IMG/VR virus record: IMGVR_UViG_3300005613_000313
Coordinates: 1-29,274 of that record
Origin: a virus
Strand: one strand, 5' to 3'
Length of the DNA: 29,274 nucleotides
Within the stretch, counting starts at the first letter, position 1; each line of letters starts with the position of its first letter. The notes below the pieces were generated by a model. It was not told the DNA's origin. It did no database searches and saw only the letters and a program-made list of their open reading frames with translations. This document shows, one piece after another, positions 7,065 through 14,295 of the stretch. The position numbers and the translations under genes are program-made.

Positions 7065-7453
7065 ACTTGTTAGTTGTTTATTCATTGTTGACTCTTGCCA
7101 CTTCCTTCAATGGGGTGGCAGGAAGTTCAACCGTAGACCCACTTATCATGGCCATCATTCAAGTTGAAAGCGGCGGTGACACACTAGCCCATAATATCAA
7201 AGAAGATGCCGCAGGAGTGCTACAAATACGCCCTATAATGATTGCAGAAGTGAACAGATTGATTGGCAAAGATATTTTTACATTGGAGGACCGGTGGAAT
7301 GTACACAAATCAATCGAAATGTTCAACGTCATCAGAAGCCACACCCAGAACCCAACCAATGAAAAACTTGCTCGCAACTGGAACGGCGGATGGAAAGGAT
7401 ATAAAAAACAAAGTACAATTAAATACTGGAATAAAGTAAGAAAATTATTATGA
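7061..7453 (+). CDS. SLT-type lytic transglycosylase
   Basis: A 130-residue exported enzyme predicted to cut peptidoglycan glycan strands. It has a hydrophobic N-terminus (about 1-20), then the SLT core IIQVESGGD with the catalytic glutamate E36 and AAGVLQIRP (50-58), the usual GxxQ motif. NWNGGWKGY near 108-116 and the C-terminal helix complete a small lysozyme-like domain. It lies on the early strand, not with the late amidase. It may serve DNA entry, wall opening or lysis. Overlaps the preceding and following genes by ATGA. Confidence 0.8.
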   Translation: MNLLVVYSLLTLATSFNGVAGSSTVDPLIMAIIQVESGGDTLAHNIKEDAAGVLQIRPIMIAEVNRLIGKDIFTLEDRWNVHKSIEMFNVIRSHTQNPTNEKLARNWNGGWKGYKKQSTIKYWNKVRKLL

Positions 7454-7719
7454 ACAACGAAATACCAAAAGAAGTGATGTTGTATCTGCTTTGCTTCCAA
7501 GCATTGGAAATTGCAGAAGAACTGGACACGGCGGCAACATTCAAAAAAAGTTTACGAACCCTTAAAACTTTCACGAATAAAAGCATTGTGGAATTTGAAA
7601 AAACAGAATTGGGCAGCGAATACCAAGCCCGTTCCATACACAATTTCAATGTGGTTCTGAGTGCATTGAAAAAAGATATATTACTGACACCCATTGGAGA
7701 TTTCGAAGTAAAATCATGA
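7450..7719 (+). CDS. unknown helical protein
   Basis: An 89-residue helical protein (starts MNNEIPKEVMLYLLCFQALE) without signal peptide or membrane helix. It is translationally coupled at both ends, by ATGA with the transglycosylase and by ATGA with the spanin-like gene. No family recognised. Its fixed position between wall-lysis genes suggests a linked function, but the sequence itself does not show one. Confidence 0.7.
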   Translation: MNNEIPKEVMLYLLCFQALEIAEELDTAATFKKSLRTLKTFTNKSIVEFEKTELGSEYQARSIHNFNVVLSALKKDILLTPIGDFEVKS

Positions 7720-7979
7720 AGCCATATTTAGCAATGATAATCGGTTCAGTTCAGCTGTCAATCATTATTTGGTTGCTGGCCTACATTTGCCAACTTAAAC
7801 CCCAAATAAAGGAAGTAAAGACAGTATTAACCAACACCGACACCATATACCAAGAAATTGAAGTGTTGAGATATAGACAGGATACAATTAAATTATATTA
7901 TGAAACAAAAATTATTAACTACCGTGCTCTTCCTACTAATGAGCGCATACAGCTATTCACAGAACGTATTAATCAATGA
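7716..7979 (+). CDS. Rz-like inner-membrane spanin candidate
   Basis: An 87-residue protein with one N-terminal membrane helix (about 5-25) and then a charged coiled-coil-like region (LKPQIKEVKTVLTNTDTIYQ onward) that would lie in the periplasm. This is the layout of an i-spanin (Rz). The C-terminal 27 codons are overlapped in another frame by the next gene, recalling the nested Rz/Rz1 arrangement. It follows a transglycosylase gene by one small gene. Spanin function is inferred from layout, not from sequence similarity to a known spanin. Confidence 0.62.
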   Translation: MKPYLAMIIGSVQLSIIIWLLAYICQLKPQIKEVKTVLTNTDTIYQEIEVLRYRQDTIKLYYETKIINYRALPTNERIQLFTERINQ

Positions 7980-8244
7980 GGAGACTTGTGATACTTTGGT
8001 TACTATTACCATCAATCAAATGGATGATATTTATATTGAACTCACTCAAAAGGATTCTTTATCCGCCCAAGCACGAATAAACGCCCTTAGAGAAACAAAA
8101 CACCTTCAGTTGATAGATAGTGCCAACAAAGATATAAAGTCTCTTAAAACGGCTAATTTGCAACTTGAAAGGAAAATAACCAGATACAAACCCACTGTGC
8201 TTATTATGGGTTCGATAATTATTTTGCAATTTTTAATAAAATAG
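7900..8244 (+). CDS. exported protein nested in the spanin-like gene
   Basis: A 114-residue protein with a clear signal peptide (MKQKLLTTVLFLLMSAYSYS, cleavage near Q21), a helical region rich in charged residues (about 45-95) and a hydrophobic C-terminal segment (about 99-112) that may anchor it. The first 80 bases overlap the Rz-like gene in a different frame. It lacks the lipobox cysteine of an Rz1 outer-membrane lipoprotein, so if it is a spanin partner it is an unusual one. Last gene of the P2 unit. Confidence 0.68.
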   Translation: MKQKLLTTVLFLLMSAYSYSQNVLINEETCDTLVTITINQMDDIYIELTQKDSLSAQARINALRETKHLQLIDSANKDIKSLKTANLQLERKITRYKPTVLIMGSIIILQFLIK

Positions 8245-8275
8245 TTTGGTACTTCAATATTCTTGTCTATCTTTG
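8245..8275 (+). promoter_or_regulatory. early promoter P3
   Basis: TTTG (8245-8248), 19 bases, then TATCTTTG (8268-8275), followed by TGGTACAATAAAGG. The stretch from the first box through the start site is almost identical to P1. It overlaps the stop codon of the preceding gene. Confidence 0.8.
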
Positions 8276-8298
8276 TGGTACAATAAAGGAAGAAAGAT

Positions 8299-8484
8299 AT
8301 GACAAATTTAGAAACAAAAACAAAAAGCCTAACAACTGAAATGTTAATTGAAACTTTCAAAGGACTAGAGAATAATAATACAACAGAAGCTGACATTGTT
8401 AACAATTTAGTAATGAAAGAACTTGAAGTAAGATTATCAGAAGAGCATTATTGTAACCTATTAGACGAGGTTTATGCAGACTAA
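8299..8484 (+). CDS. small unknown acidic protein
   Basis: A 61-residue acidic helical protein (MTNLETKTKSLTTEMLIETF at the start), first gene after P3. Its leader and first codons match those of the first gene after P2, although the proteins then differ. No family recognised. It overlaps the next gene by 11 bases. Confidence 0.7.
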   Translation: MTNLETKTKSLTTEMLIETFKGLENNNTTEADIVNNLVMKELEVRLSEEHYCNLLDEVYAD

Positions 8485-8638
8485 ACAAGCTAAAGAAGTA
8501 ATATTATACGAAGTAGCCGCTAATGGTGTGGTTACTTCTAAAGCCATAAGACTTTATTGTGAACATAAAATAAGTAAAAAAACATTTGATAAATTAGTAA
8601 ATGATGGAACTAGAAAATTTAAGACAACAAACAGCTGA
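8474..8638 (+). CDS. small basic protein, possibly DNA-binding
   Basis: A 54-residue basic protein. Residues about 7-46 (EVILYEVAANGVVTSKAIRL then a second helix KISKKTFDKLV) could form a winged-helix or HTH-like fold, in which GVVTSKAIRLYCEH would be the turn and recognition helix. It begins inside the preceding gene and ends inside the next, a dense packing typical of real phage genes. The fold suggestion is weak. Confidence 0.58.
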   Translation: MQTKQAKEVILYEVAANGVVTSKAIRLYCEHKISKKTFDKLVNDGTRKFKTTNS

Positions 8639-8840
8639 AAGAATATCTGAGTTTTTTAGTGGGGAAAGCACAAACCCACAAGTAGATACATACAAAAAAC
8701 TTTTAGATTTTGAACAAGCTATAATAAAACAATTGTCTAAAAATATAGATATGGCTTATGAACATGGATACTACGATGGGGAAGTATTAGGTAAGCAAAC
8801 CCAACACGGAAAATTTAACCCTAGAAATAAAATATTATAA
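8601..8840 (+). CDS. unknown small protein
   Basis: A 79-residue protein: a long helix (LENLRQQTAERISEFFSG and on) and a C-terminal segment with MAYEHGYYDGEVLGKQ, a tyrosine/glycine-rich stretch of a kind often seen in small phage proteins. Two ATGs stand in tandem at 8601 and 8604. No known domain. It overlaps the upstream gene by 38 bases. Confidence 0.65.
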   Translation: MMELENLRQQTAERISEFFSGESTNPQVDTYKKLLDFEQAIIKQLSKNIDMAYEHGYYDGEVLGKQTQHGKFNPRNKIL

Positions 8841-8842
8841 AA

Positions 8843-9007
8843 ATGGAAAAGATAGATTTGAGAGAAAAGGTAGATGAAGTTGTAAATAGAAATATTTCAC
8901 AAAATGCTGTTTATGATGATTTTTTAATTGATGGTTTAATGGTTATTTTAAAAAGGGAAATAATAAAAGAAAACATTATAGATATTGAAAACCAAGGAAA
9001 AGTATGA
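8843..9007 (+). CDS. small unknown protein
   Basis: A 54-residue helical, charged protein (MEKIDLREKVDEVVNRNISQ at the start). It starts 2 bases after the stop before it and shares ATGA with the next gene, which supports expression. No family recognised. Confidence 0.6.
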   Translation: MEKIDLREKVDEVVNRNISQNAVYDDFLIDGLMVILKREIIKENIIDIENQGKV

Positions 9008-9213
9008 CACCAAAAGAGAAAGCAGAAATACTACTAAATAAAATAAAATTTGAAAGTAGTGATAAAAACGAAAAAAGAAGAAACTCAAATTTAGGTTTAG
9101 TTTTTTGTAACGAAATATTAGAAAGTTTTATTATTAGATTAACACCTGACCAATTTGAATATTGGAACGAAGTTAGAAATGAGTTTTATAAGTTAAACAA
9201 AGAAGCAATATGA
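9004..9213 (+). CDS. small unknown protein
   Basis: A 69-residue protein beginning MTPKEKAEILLNKI, an opening very common in small conserved proteins of Flavobacteriia phages. Helical, with LTPDQFEYWNEVRNEF near the C-terminus. Coupled at both ends through ATGA overlaps. Function unknown. Confidence 0.7.
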   Translation: MTPKEKAEILLNKIKFESSDKNEKRRNSNLGLVFCNEILESFIIRLTPDQFEYWNEVRNEFYKLNKEAI

Positions 9214-9413
9214 ATGAAACTGCAATAGATTGGTTTGTTGATGAGTTGCAACGAGCCGAATGGATACCTAAAGATTCAGGTATAATGAATTCAGTAATAT
9301 TAATGGCGAAGGAAATTGAAAAGGAACAAATTATAAAGGCTTTTGATGAGGGCTTGTCTATTGGTGATTCAAGAAACTATAAAGGAATTAATTATTACAA
9401 AGAAAAATTTTAA
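9210..9413 (+). CDS. conserved small phage protein
   Basis: A 67-residue protein of a type I recognise from many Bacteroidota phages and prophages: an N-terminal helix with WFVDEL, then MAKEIEKEQIIKAFDEG (about 32-48), and a short tail. Its role is unknown. It follows the gene before it by an ATGA overlap. Confidence 0.72.
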   Translation: MNETAIDWFVDELQRAEWIPKDSGIMNSVILMAKEIEKEQIIKAFDEGLSIGDSRNYKGINYYKEKF

Positions 9414-9418
9414 AGGAT

Positions 9419-9592
9419 ATGACAATAACAAAACAACCATACAGAATCACCATTGAACACTATGATACAAAGGTGAGTATTGAAATAGACCACAGTGACA
9501 TCACTATTGATGAACTTGCAACGCTGTTAAAATCAGTGCTTCTTGCTGCAGGATGGAGTGAACAACTAATTAATGAATTGATAAATATATGA
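9419..9592 (+). CDS. small unknown protein
   Basis: A 57-residue protein with an N-terminal beta hairpin (YRITIEHYDTKVSIEIDH) followed by a helix containing LATLLKSVLLAAGW. The leader AAAGGATATG gives a reasonable ribosome site. The beta-hairpin plus 'GW' helix layout recurs in small conserved phage proteins, but I cannot name the family. Coupled to the next gene by ATGA. Confidence 0.65.
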   Translation: MTITKQPYRITIEHYDTKVSIEIDHSDITIDELATLLKSVLLAAGWSEQLINELINI

Positions 9593-9726
9593 TACATCAC
9601 TACGACAAGCAAACATTCACAAAAGAACAAATCCAACAATGGGCCATTGAAGAAGGTGGTGTATTAACTGAAGATGATTTGTTTTATAACATAGTTTTCC
9701 CACATAGGGTGACAGATGAACAATAA
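9589..9726 (+). CDS. small unknown protein, last early gene
   Basis: A 45-residue protein (MIHHYDKQTFTKEQIQQWAI at the start) at the end of the rightward early genes. Its stop is 13 bases from the end of the convergent late operon; no clear intrinsic terminator lies between. No family recognised. Confidence 0.58.
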   Translation: MIHHYDKQTFTKEQIQQWAIEEGGVLTEDDLFYNIVFPHRVTDEQ

Positions 9727-9739
9727 TAAAAATGTGCGC

Positions 9740-10858
9740 TCAGAAAAGGTGAGTAAATCTGGCGACTTGCCCGTGTTGCTTGTGATGCAAAAAACCTTCG
9801 ATAGCCTTCATTGATAAATAGCCTTGTTTTTTATGCCAGGAGTCTGTACCACTTGGTGAACGCAAAGACTCTATATTGACTGAAGTTATATCTTTTGAAA
9901 TTTTATGATGCACGTGATGCGTATATATGTAACGGTGCTTTGTTTCAGCCCAGTATTCTTTCGCTTCAACTGCCATTAATAAAGGCAAATCATTCATCTT
10001 TGCACCATCTCCGTGGGTTGTACCAATTACATTCTCACCATACTGAAAGTATTTCCTGTGTGCAATCGAACAATCAAATGTGATGTTTTTATTCTTCCTA
10101 AACCAAGACTGAATTACATCAGCTAAAAAAAATCCGGACTGATAATCGTGATTTGATGGGTTGAAAGTAAAATGCACATCAGCCAATGGGATCAGCATTT
10201 CTATCACATCAATATACACTTGCTTTGCTTTTAAAAAGTTACTGTACCACATCCCATCAGTATCTTGTGGTGTGCCGCTTGTTGTGGTCCGTGTTGGGCT
10301 GTCAATGTGTAGGATGTCATTTCCGCCAATGAATAGTATTTGGTCTATGTTGTACCCCCTGGACTTGTCAATGATGCCTTGTACGCCTTCTTTGACCCTT
10401 TGCACTGCTATATTGGTGTTGTAATCTTCGCCAGTCTCAAATGCTTCACAAAGTTTGCCAATGTGAACATCAGCAGGATCAATGACCAACAGATGGCCAT
10501 CCTTTGATTTGGTTCTTTTTAGTTTGGGGTATTTAGGTGAATATTGTTTAAGGTCTGCAATCAGTTTGTCACGTACCTTATCATAATCAACCGCCCCTTC
10601 ATAATCGGGGTTAGTAAAGAATAGTGATGTGTCTTTTGTTTTAACCCAACCGTGCTTAACGTTACTAATTGGCACACCTGCACCCTCACAATATGCATCT
10701 ATCCTTGATTTGTGTCTAAGGAAGTGCTGTTTGACAGTGTTGAAATTCTTATTGGTTAGGTTGCCAATTCGCTTGTAGTAATCATACCGTAATTCTTTTT
10801 CGCCTTGCTCATTTTTATTGAATATTTCAACCCAGTCACTTGAATAAATTAATTTCAT
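9740..10858 (-). CDS. calcineurin-like metallophosphoesterase
   Basis: A 372-residue enzyme with the whole metallophosphoesterase motif set: D130-V-H132, GGND (178-181) for GDx, NPSNHD near 236 for GNHD, THGDG, and HHVHH for GHxH. It may hydrolyse phosphodiesters of nucleotides or DNA. The N-terminal 60 residues have a helix-turn-helix look (NLTNKNFNTVKQHFLRHKSR) and could bind DNA. It is the last gene of the late operon. A TATATTTG box at 10883-10876 could give a separate start, but no -33 box is at the right distance. Substrate unknown. Confidence 0.83.
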   Translation of the reverse strand: MKLIYSSDWVEIFNKNEQGEKELRYDYYKRIGNLTNKNFNTVKQHFLRHKSRIDAYCEGAGVPISNVKHGWVKTKDTSLFFTNPDYEGAVDYDKVRDKLIADLKQYSPKYPKLKRTKSKDGHLLVIDPADVHIGKLCEAFETGEDYNTNIAVQRVKEGVQGIIDKSRGYNIDQILFIGGNDILHIDSPTRTTTSGTPQDTDGMWYSNFLKAKQVYIDVIEMLIPLADVHFTFNPSNHDYQSGFFLADVIQSWFRKNKNITFDCSIAHRKYFQYGENVIGTTHGDGAKMNDLPLLMAVEAKEYWAETKHRYIYTHHVHHKISKDITSVNIESLRSPSGTDSWHKKQGYLSMKAIEGFLHHKQHGQVARFTHLF

Positions 10859-10894
10859 TTGTATATTGTAATAAACAAATATACTAAAAATAAT

Positions 10895-11296
10895 TTATAA
10901 TGTATTCGATACGTCAAAAGAAGGGCAAGCTTTTGAGGAATACTCATTGTGACCGTGAACGGTACTGCCCGGATATCTTCTCTTTAGTTCATCTATAAGC
11001 CATATAAGAGCTTCTTTCTGTTCAGTAGTTCTTGTATCTTTAGGATTCTTATAAGCCTTATCCATTCCTCCTGCGTATGCAATTCCGATGCTATCTTTAT
11101 TGTGTCCACTAACGTGAGCACCTACCTTTGATTCGGGTCTACCTACTTCAACCGTTCCGTTCAAGGTTATTAAATAATGGTAGCCAATATCTGACCACCC
11201 CCGTGCTAAATGCCAAGCTCTTACCTCTCCTACTGTTACGTCTCTACCTTCAGGGGTAGCTGTGCAATGCACAATGATTCTATTTATGTCTCTCAT
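10895..11296 (-). CDS. N-acetylmuramoyl-L-alanine amidase (endolysin)
   Basis: A 133-residue Amidase_2/PGRP-type enzyme, similar in size to T7 lysozyme, that cleaves the bond between MurNAc and L-alanine. Zinc ligands are visible: VHCTATPEG with H10, HGHNEY near 114-119, and KACPSFD with the cysteine. GYHYLI (about 38-43) supplies the usual catalytic tyrosine. No signal peptide is seen, so a holin or other export route is needed; the holin-like gene overlaps it directly upstream. It is the main late endolysin candidate. Confidence 0.92.
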   Translation of the reverse strand: MRDINRIIVHCTATPEGRDVTVGEVRAWHLARGWSDIGYHYLITLNGTVEVGRPESKVGAHVSGHNKDSIGIAYAGGMDKAYKNPKDTRTTEQKEALIWLIDELKRRYPGSTVHGHNEYSSKACPSFDVSNTL

Positions 11297-11502
11297 TTTT
11301 TAGTAAATTTATCTAATGATGTAAGCCCAAAAGCCCCGAAGGCAAATAGTGCAACTGCGTTCACTAGCGTGTCAGATGGCTTAATTGTTTCGTGTGAAAA
11401 TGTGTTTGCTATAAGCGCAATCACTAAAGCCAAGACACAAATCATACCTGCCACTCTTTTTGAAGATAATGCACCCTTTTCATCTGTAAATAATTCTCTC
11501 AT
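11293..11502 (-). CDS. holin-like membrane protein
   Basis: A 69-residue protein from the ATG at 11502, whose ATGA overlaps the stop of the short peptide gene upstream; an apparent earlier start at 11547 is not needed. It begins MRELFTDEKGALSSKRVAG, then has two membrane helices (about 17-38 and 46-62) and a basic tail (LDKFTKK). That is the class II holin layout. It is immediately followed by the amidase, with overlapping stop and start, the classic holin/endolysin order. Confidence 0.78.
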   Translation of the reverse strand: MRELFTDEKGALSSKRVAGMICVLALVIALIANTFSHETIKPSDTLVNAVALFAFGAFGLTSLDKFTKK

Positions 11503-11585
11503 GTTAACCAATGTATTATTGCAACTATTACTGTAATTATTATACAAAAAATAGCTACTGTTTTTCCTCTGTTAAAATCTTCCAT
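11499..11585 (-). CDS. 28-residue membrane peptide
   Basis: A very short gene: MEDFNRGKTVAIFC followed by a hydrophobic helix to the end (about 9-27). It is supported by exact packing: its start overlaps the upstream stop as TGATG, and its stop overlaps the holin start as ATGA. It may be a second small holin, pinholin or antiholin. Its size means it would be missed by most gene callers. Confidence 0.62.
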   Translation of the reverse strand: MEDFNRGKTVAIFCIIITVIVAIIHWLT

Positions 11586-12223
11586 CACAACAATAAATCT
11601 CCAATTTCTTGTGTTTTTTTAAGAAACTTATTTTTTTTGGCATCTGAATTACTCATAAAATCGTCTACCTCCAATGCAGTTATTTTTTTTATATAGTCAA
11701 TACCTATTAATGCAAATAACTTTCCATCTCTGTAGTAAGGGGTTACGGCTATCGCTTCAACACCTTGCTGCTTTAGCATATACTTAACCCTTAAATCATC
11801 CATCGTATTAATATCAGTGACAAACATTTCCATATTAATCACATTCTTTATCCAATTTAAATACAAAGATGTTGGTAGGTCCTGCAACGCTTCTGCTTGT
11901 GTCGTAACACCTTCACGTACTACCTCATAATCGTTAGACATTTTAGACTTATGCGTCCCGTTGTAATAGGTTACTCCGTTGTGAAATCTAAAAATATATG
12001 CCCTATCAGAATTAGTTTCATTCAATAATGTTTTTAAAGCCCTTTCAATCAATAAATCATTTTCTAAATAAGATATTACAACATCCGTTTCAGTCCATTT
12101 TAATTCTATTAATCGTTTGATATGCGTTTCAAAAGAAAACAAAACACCTGCTAAAAAAATGACTATGACAGTATACCACCTTAGAGACTTAATTACTATT
12201 AATAGCTCCTTCCATTTCTCCAT
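11585..12223 (-). CDS. membrane-anchored GAF-like protein
   Basis: A 212-residue protein with one N-terminal membrane helix (about 16-32) and a large following domain. SDRAYIFRFHNGVTYYNG (about 72-89) and AIAVTPYYRDGKLFALIGID (about 157-176) recall a GAF sensory fold: a strand with RFHNG, and a last strand with G-K-L-F-A-L-I-G. Such domains bind small ligands or mediate signals. Its place at the head of the holin/amidase cluster suggests it senses a state of the cell or envelope and times lysis. The fold assignment is fairly likely; the role is inferred. Confidence 0.68.
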   Translation of the reverse strand: MEKWKELLIVIKSLRWYTVIVIFLAGVLFSFETHIKRLIELKWTETDVVISYLENDLLIERALKTLLNETNSDRAYIFRFHNGVTYYNGTHKSKMSNDYEVVREGVTTQAEALQDLPTSLYLNWIKNVINMEMFVTDINTMDDLRVKYMLKQQGVEAIAVTPYYRDGKLFALIGIDYIKKITALEVDDFMSNSDAKKNKFLKKTQEIGDLLL

Positions 12224-12225
12224 TC

Positions 12226-12558
12226 TTAAAACTTATGAGCGTTATAGCTTAATCCTAAAAATGAGTGTACACCATCGCCAGTTGAATCAATAGCATAAGA
12301 CTCCCAGCCTTGCGGGTGGTTATCTAAACCATTAAATAAAGCATCTACGTGCCATTTGTCAGATAATACCGGAGCAGTTAATTCTGTACCGTCCTCATCG
12401 TATGTACCTTGCTGTAAAACTATATTACCTAATTGCACTATTGTATGTTTGTGCGTTGGGTATTCGTTACCATTTTCATCTGTTGCAGTTCCTAAAGCCT
12501 TTATTTTAGTTTCTGCTTGTTCTTTATCAAGAAATTCATATTTAGCTATTTTTATCAT
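12226..12558 (-). CDS. small tail-fibre-associated protein
   Basis: A 110-residue protein (starts MIKIAKYEFLDKEQAETKIK) that follows the LamG tail-fibre gene by 2 bases. Proteins of this sort are common just downstream of fibre genes in Flavobacteriia phages and may be a fibre chaperone or a minor tip protein. No catalytic motif. The exact family is not named with confidence. Confidence 0.68.
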   Translation of the reverse strand: MIKIAKYEFLDKEQAETKIKALGTATDENGNEYPTHKHTIVQLGNIVLQQGTYDEDGTELTAPVLSDKWHVDALFNGLDNHPQGWESYAIDSTGDGVHSFLGLSYNAHKF

Positions 12559-12560
12559 AA

Positions 12561-13748
12561 TTATATTGTTGTAAGGTTAATTAATTCTTGGTCTGTTAAA
12601 GGTGTTGGAAATAGCAGTATTTGATTAAAGTTGTAGTTTGATACTATTGAGGTTAGTAATTGAGGATTAGACGCAAAGTCCAATCTTGTTGCGGTACTTG
12701 AAATCAAAGAACCATTTATAAATAATTTAGTGCCATCAACGCCCCAAGTTACCGCTAATTTATTTTCAACATTTGCAGAAAATCCCTCTTCAATTACATC
12801 GGCAGTTAAATCAACTCTTATGTAACTTGTAACACCATTATTCCCCTCATAAATACGAATTCTGTTCGATGTGGAATCTGAATTATCAGCTAATCTAATG
12901 TGGCGGAATCCAGCCGTAGAATCCCTCCTCCCGCTTACCTCTAAATCAAAGAATAAAGTACCTTCATTTAATTGGGGAAGTATTCCGTTGCTTTGCAAAT
13001 TTGCAAGAGAAAAAGCATCCGCTACTCTCGTAGCCGTTGCCCCTGCCGTTGGTATGTAGCTTGTGGGGTAGCTGCCGAGTTCTAGTTGGCTTCTGTATAC
13101 TTTAAAAGAGCCTACACTACTTGAGAAAGCTGCTCTTGTTGAATCAATATTATCTACAAAAATTAAAAAAATAGATGTTTTAGATGTAGTGTTTATATTT
13201 GCTATAATTCTTAGAAAAGAACCATAATCAACTATGCTTCCAACAACCGCACCTGATTGAGTACCTAATACTTTATTTTGAATATCAAAATTAATAAAAC
13301 CAAAATCAGTACCACCCGTACCTAAACCAATTTGAAGATATTGATGGTCTATGTATTCTACATCAAAATATAAAGATTGAACACCTTGTGTCGATTCATT
13401 TTTACTTAAACCTTTAAAAGCAGTTCCTGGACCTGCATTTATAGTATTATTTGAATAGTTTGAATCTAATTTAATCCAGCTCGCATCGCTAAAATCTTCA
13501 CTATAAGTAAGTAAATTAGTCCTCTGCGGCTCTAAAAGCAATTTACCACATCCACCCCCAGTGTAGTCTATTCTTGGTACTCCACTTGCTACACTTTCAA
13601 TCAAACCATCTGCATTTACCCTCGTTGCCGTGCTTGCTCTTGTGAAGTCAAAATCACCACTCCCATCGGTTGGCTTTAAACTGTATATTTTATTCGCCTT
13701 GTACCCGCTTGGATACATTATCAGGCTTGCATCATCGTAAAAACTCAT
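12561..13748 (-). CDS. tail fibre / receptor-binding protein with LamG domain
   Basis: A 395-residue virion protein. Its N-terminal part contains DFTRASTATRVNADGLIE (about 34-51) and LLLEPQRTNLLTYSEDF, a signature of phage head or tail spike/fibre proteins. The C-terminal part (about residue 255 on) has the beta-sandwich pattern of a LamG/concanavalin-like domain (GTLFFDLEV, NKLAVTWGVDGTKLFINGSL). It is the best candidate for binding the host surface. It lies at the end of the tail genes. Confidence 0.78.
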   Translation of the reverse strand: MSFYDDASLIMYPSGYKANKIYSLKPTDGSGDFDFTRASTATRVNADGLIESVASGVPRIDYTGGGCGKLLLEPQRTNLLTYSEDFSDASWIKLDSNYSNNTINAGPGTAFKGLSKNESTQGVQSLYFDVEYIDHQYLQIGLGTGGTDFGFINFDIQNKVLGTQSGAVVGSIVDYGSFLRIIANINTTSKTSIFLIFVDNIDSTRAAFSSSVGSFKVYRSQLELGSYPTSYIPTAGATATRVADAFSLANLQSNGILPQLNEGTLFFDLEVSGRRDSTAGFRHIRLADNSDSTSNRIRIYEGNNGVTSYIRVDLTADVIEEGFSANVENKLAVTWGVDGTKLFINGSLISSTATRLDFASNPQLLTSIVSNYNFNQILLFPTPLTDQELINLTTI

Positions 13749-13763
13749 CCTTGTATATTTATT

Positions 13764-14255
13764 CTATGTTATTGTTCTAATATATGCTCTTAAACAGGTT
13801 GCATTTTCAAAAGTACCACCGGTGGATGTAACCCGCCTTTCATACTTCTCAAATATTTGCCTTTTGCTTTCTCTTATCCCGTACTCCATTATCACCCTAG
13901 CGCATTGGCTTGTGTTATCAAATAGAATTTCTGTGTTGCTAAGCAATGTTTGCTGAATTACTTTGCCATTGACCATACCCTTGTATCTATAAAGTATTGT
14001 TTCAATTTCATCAGCTATGTTTGACGCTTCCAAAAAACCAGCGTTGCCATCCTTACCTTTTGATGCAAAAATATTTATTTCAACATCGTGGTTGGTTATG
14101 GTGAAGCCATCTTTGAAGTTCTCCGGTGTGCCACTCTCAGTAATAACCACCCTTGGAAAGACCCCATTTTGTGGAGCTATTCCGTAACTCAGTTGACCAA
14201 CCAAGTCAGTTATTGCGGGTACATTTAATAAAGCATATACAGCGTCACCTATCAT
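13764..14255 (-). CDS. DUF3168-like tail protein with GGTFEN motif
   Basis: A 163-residue protein whose first 130 residues resemble the DUF3168/tail-completion family: an N-terminal helix, then FPRVVITESGTPE, DVEINIFA, and a final strand with CARVIMEYGIRE. The C-terminus carries KYERRVTSTGGTFENATCL (137-155), a motif also found in the large tail protein of this genome. Being placed after the tape measure is unusual for a completion protein. Virion role is likely; exact position is not clear. Confidence 0.62.
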   Translation of the reverse strand: MIGDAVYALLNVPAITDLVGQLSYGIAPQNGVFPRVVITESGTPENFKDGFTITNHDVEINIFASKGKDGNAGFLEASNIADEIETILYRYKGMVNGKVIQQTLLSNTEILFDNTSQCARVIMEYGIRESKRQIFEKYERRVTSTGGTFENATCLRAYIRTIT

Positions 14256-14295
14256 ATTTGCAAAGATGGTAAACCATTAAGCAAAGGTTTGTAAT

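Noticed and set aside
10876-10883. TATATTTG box as a promoter for the phosphoesterase gene
   Set aside because: No TTG or TTTG at 17-23 bases upstream; the nearest is about 31 bases away.
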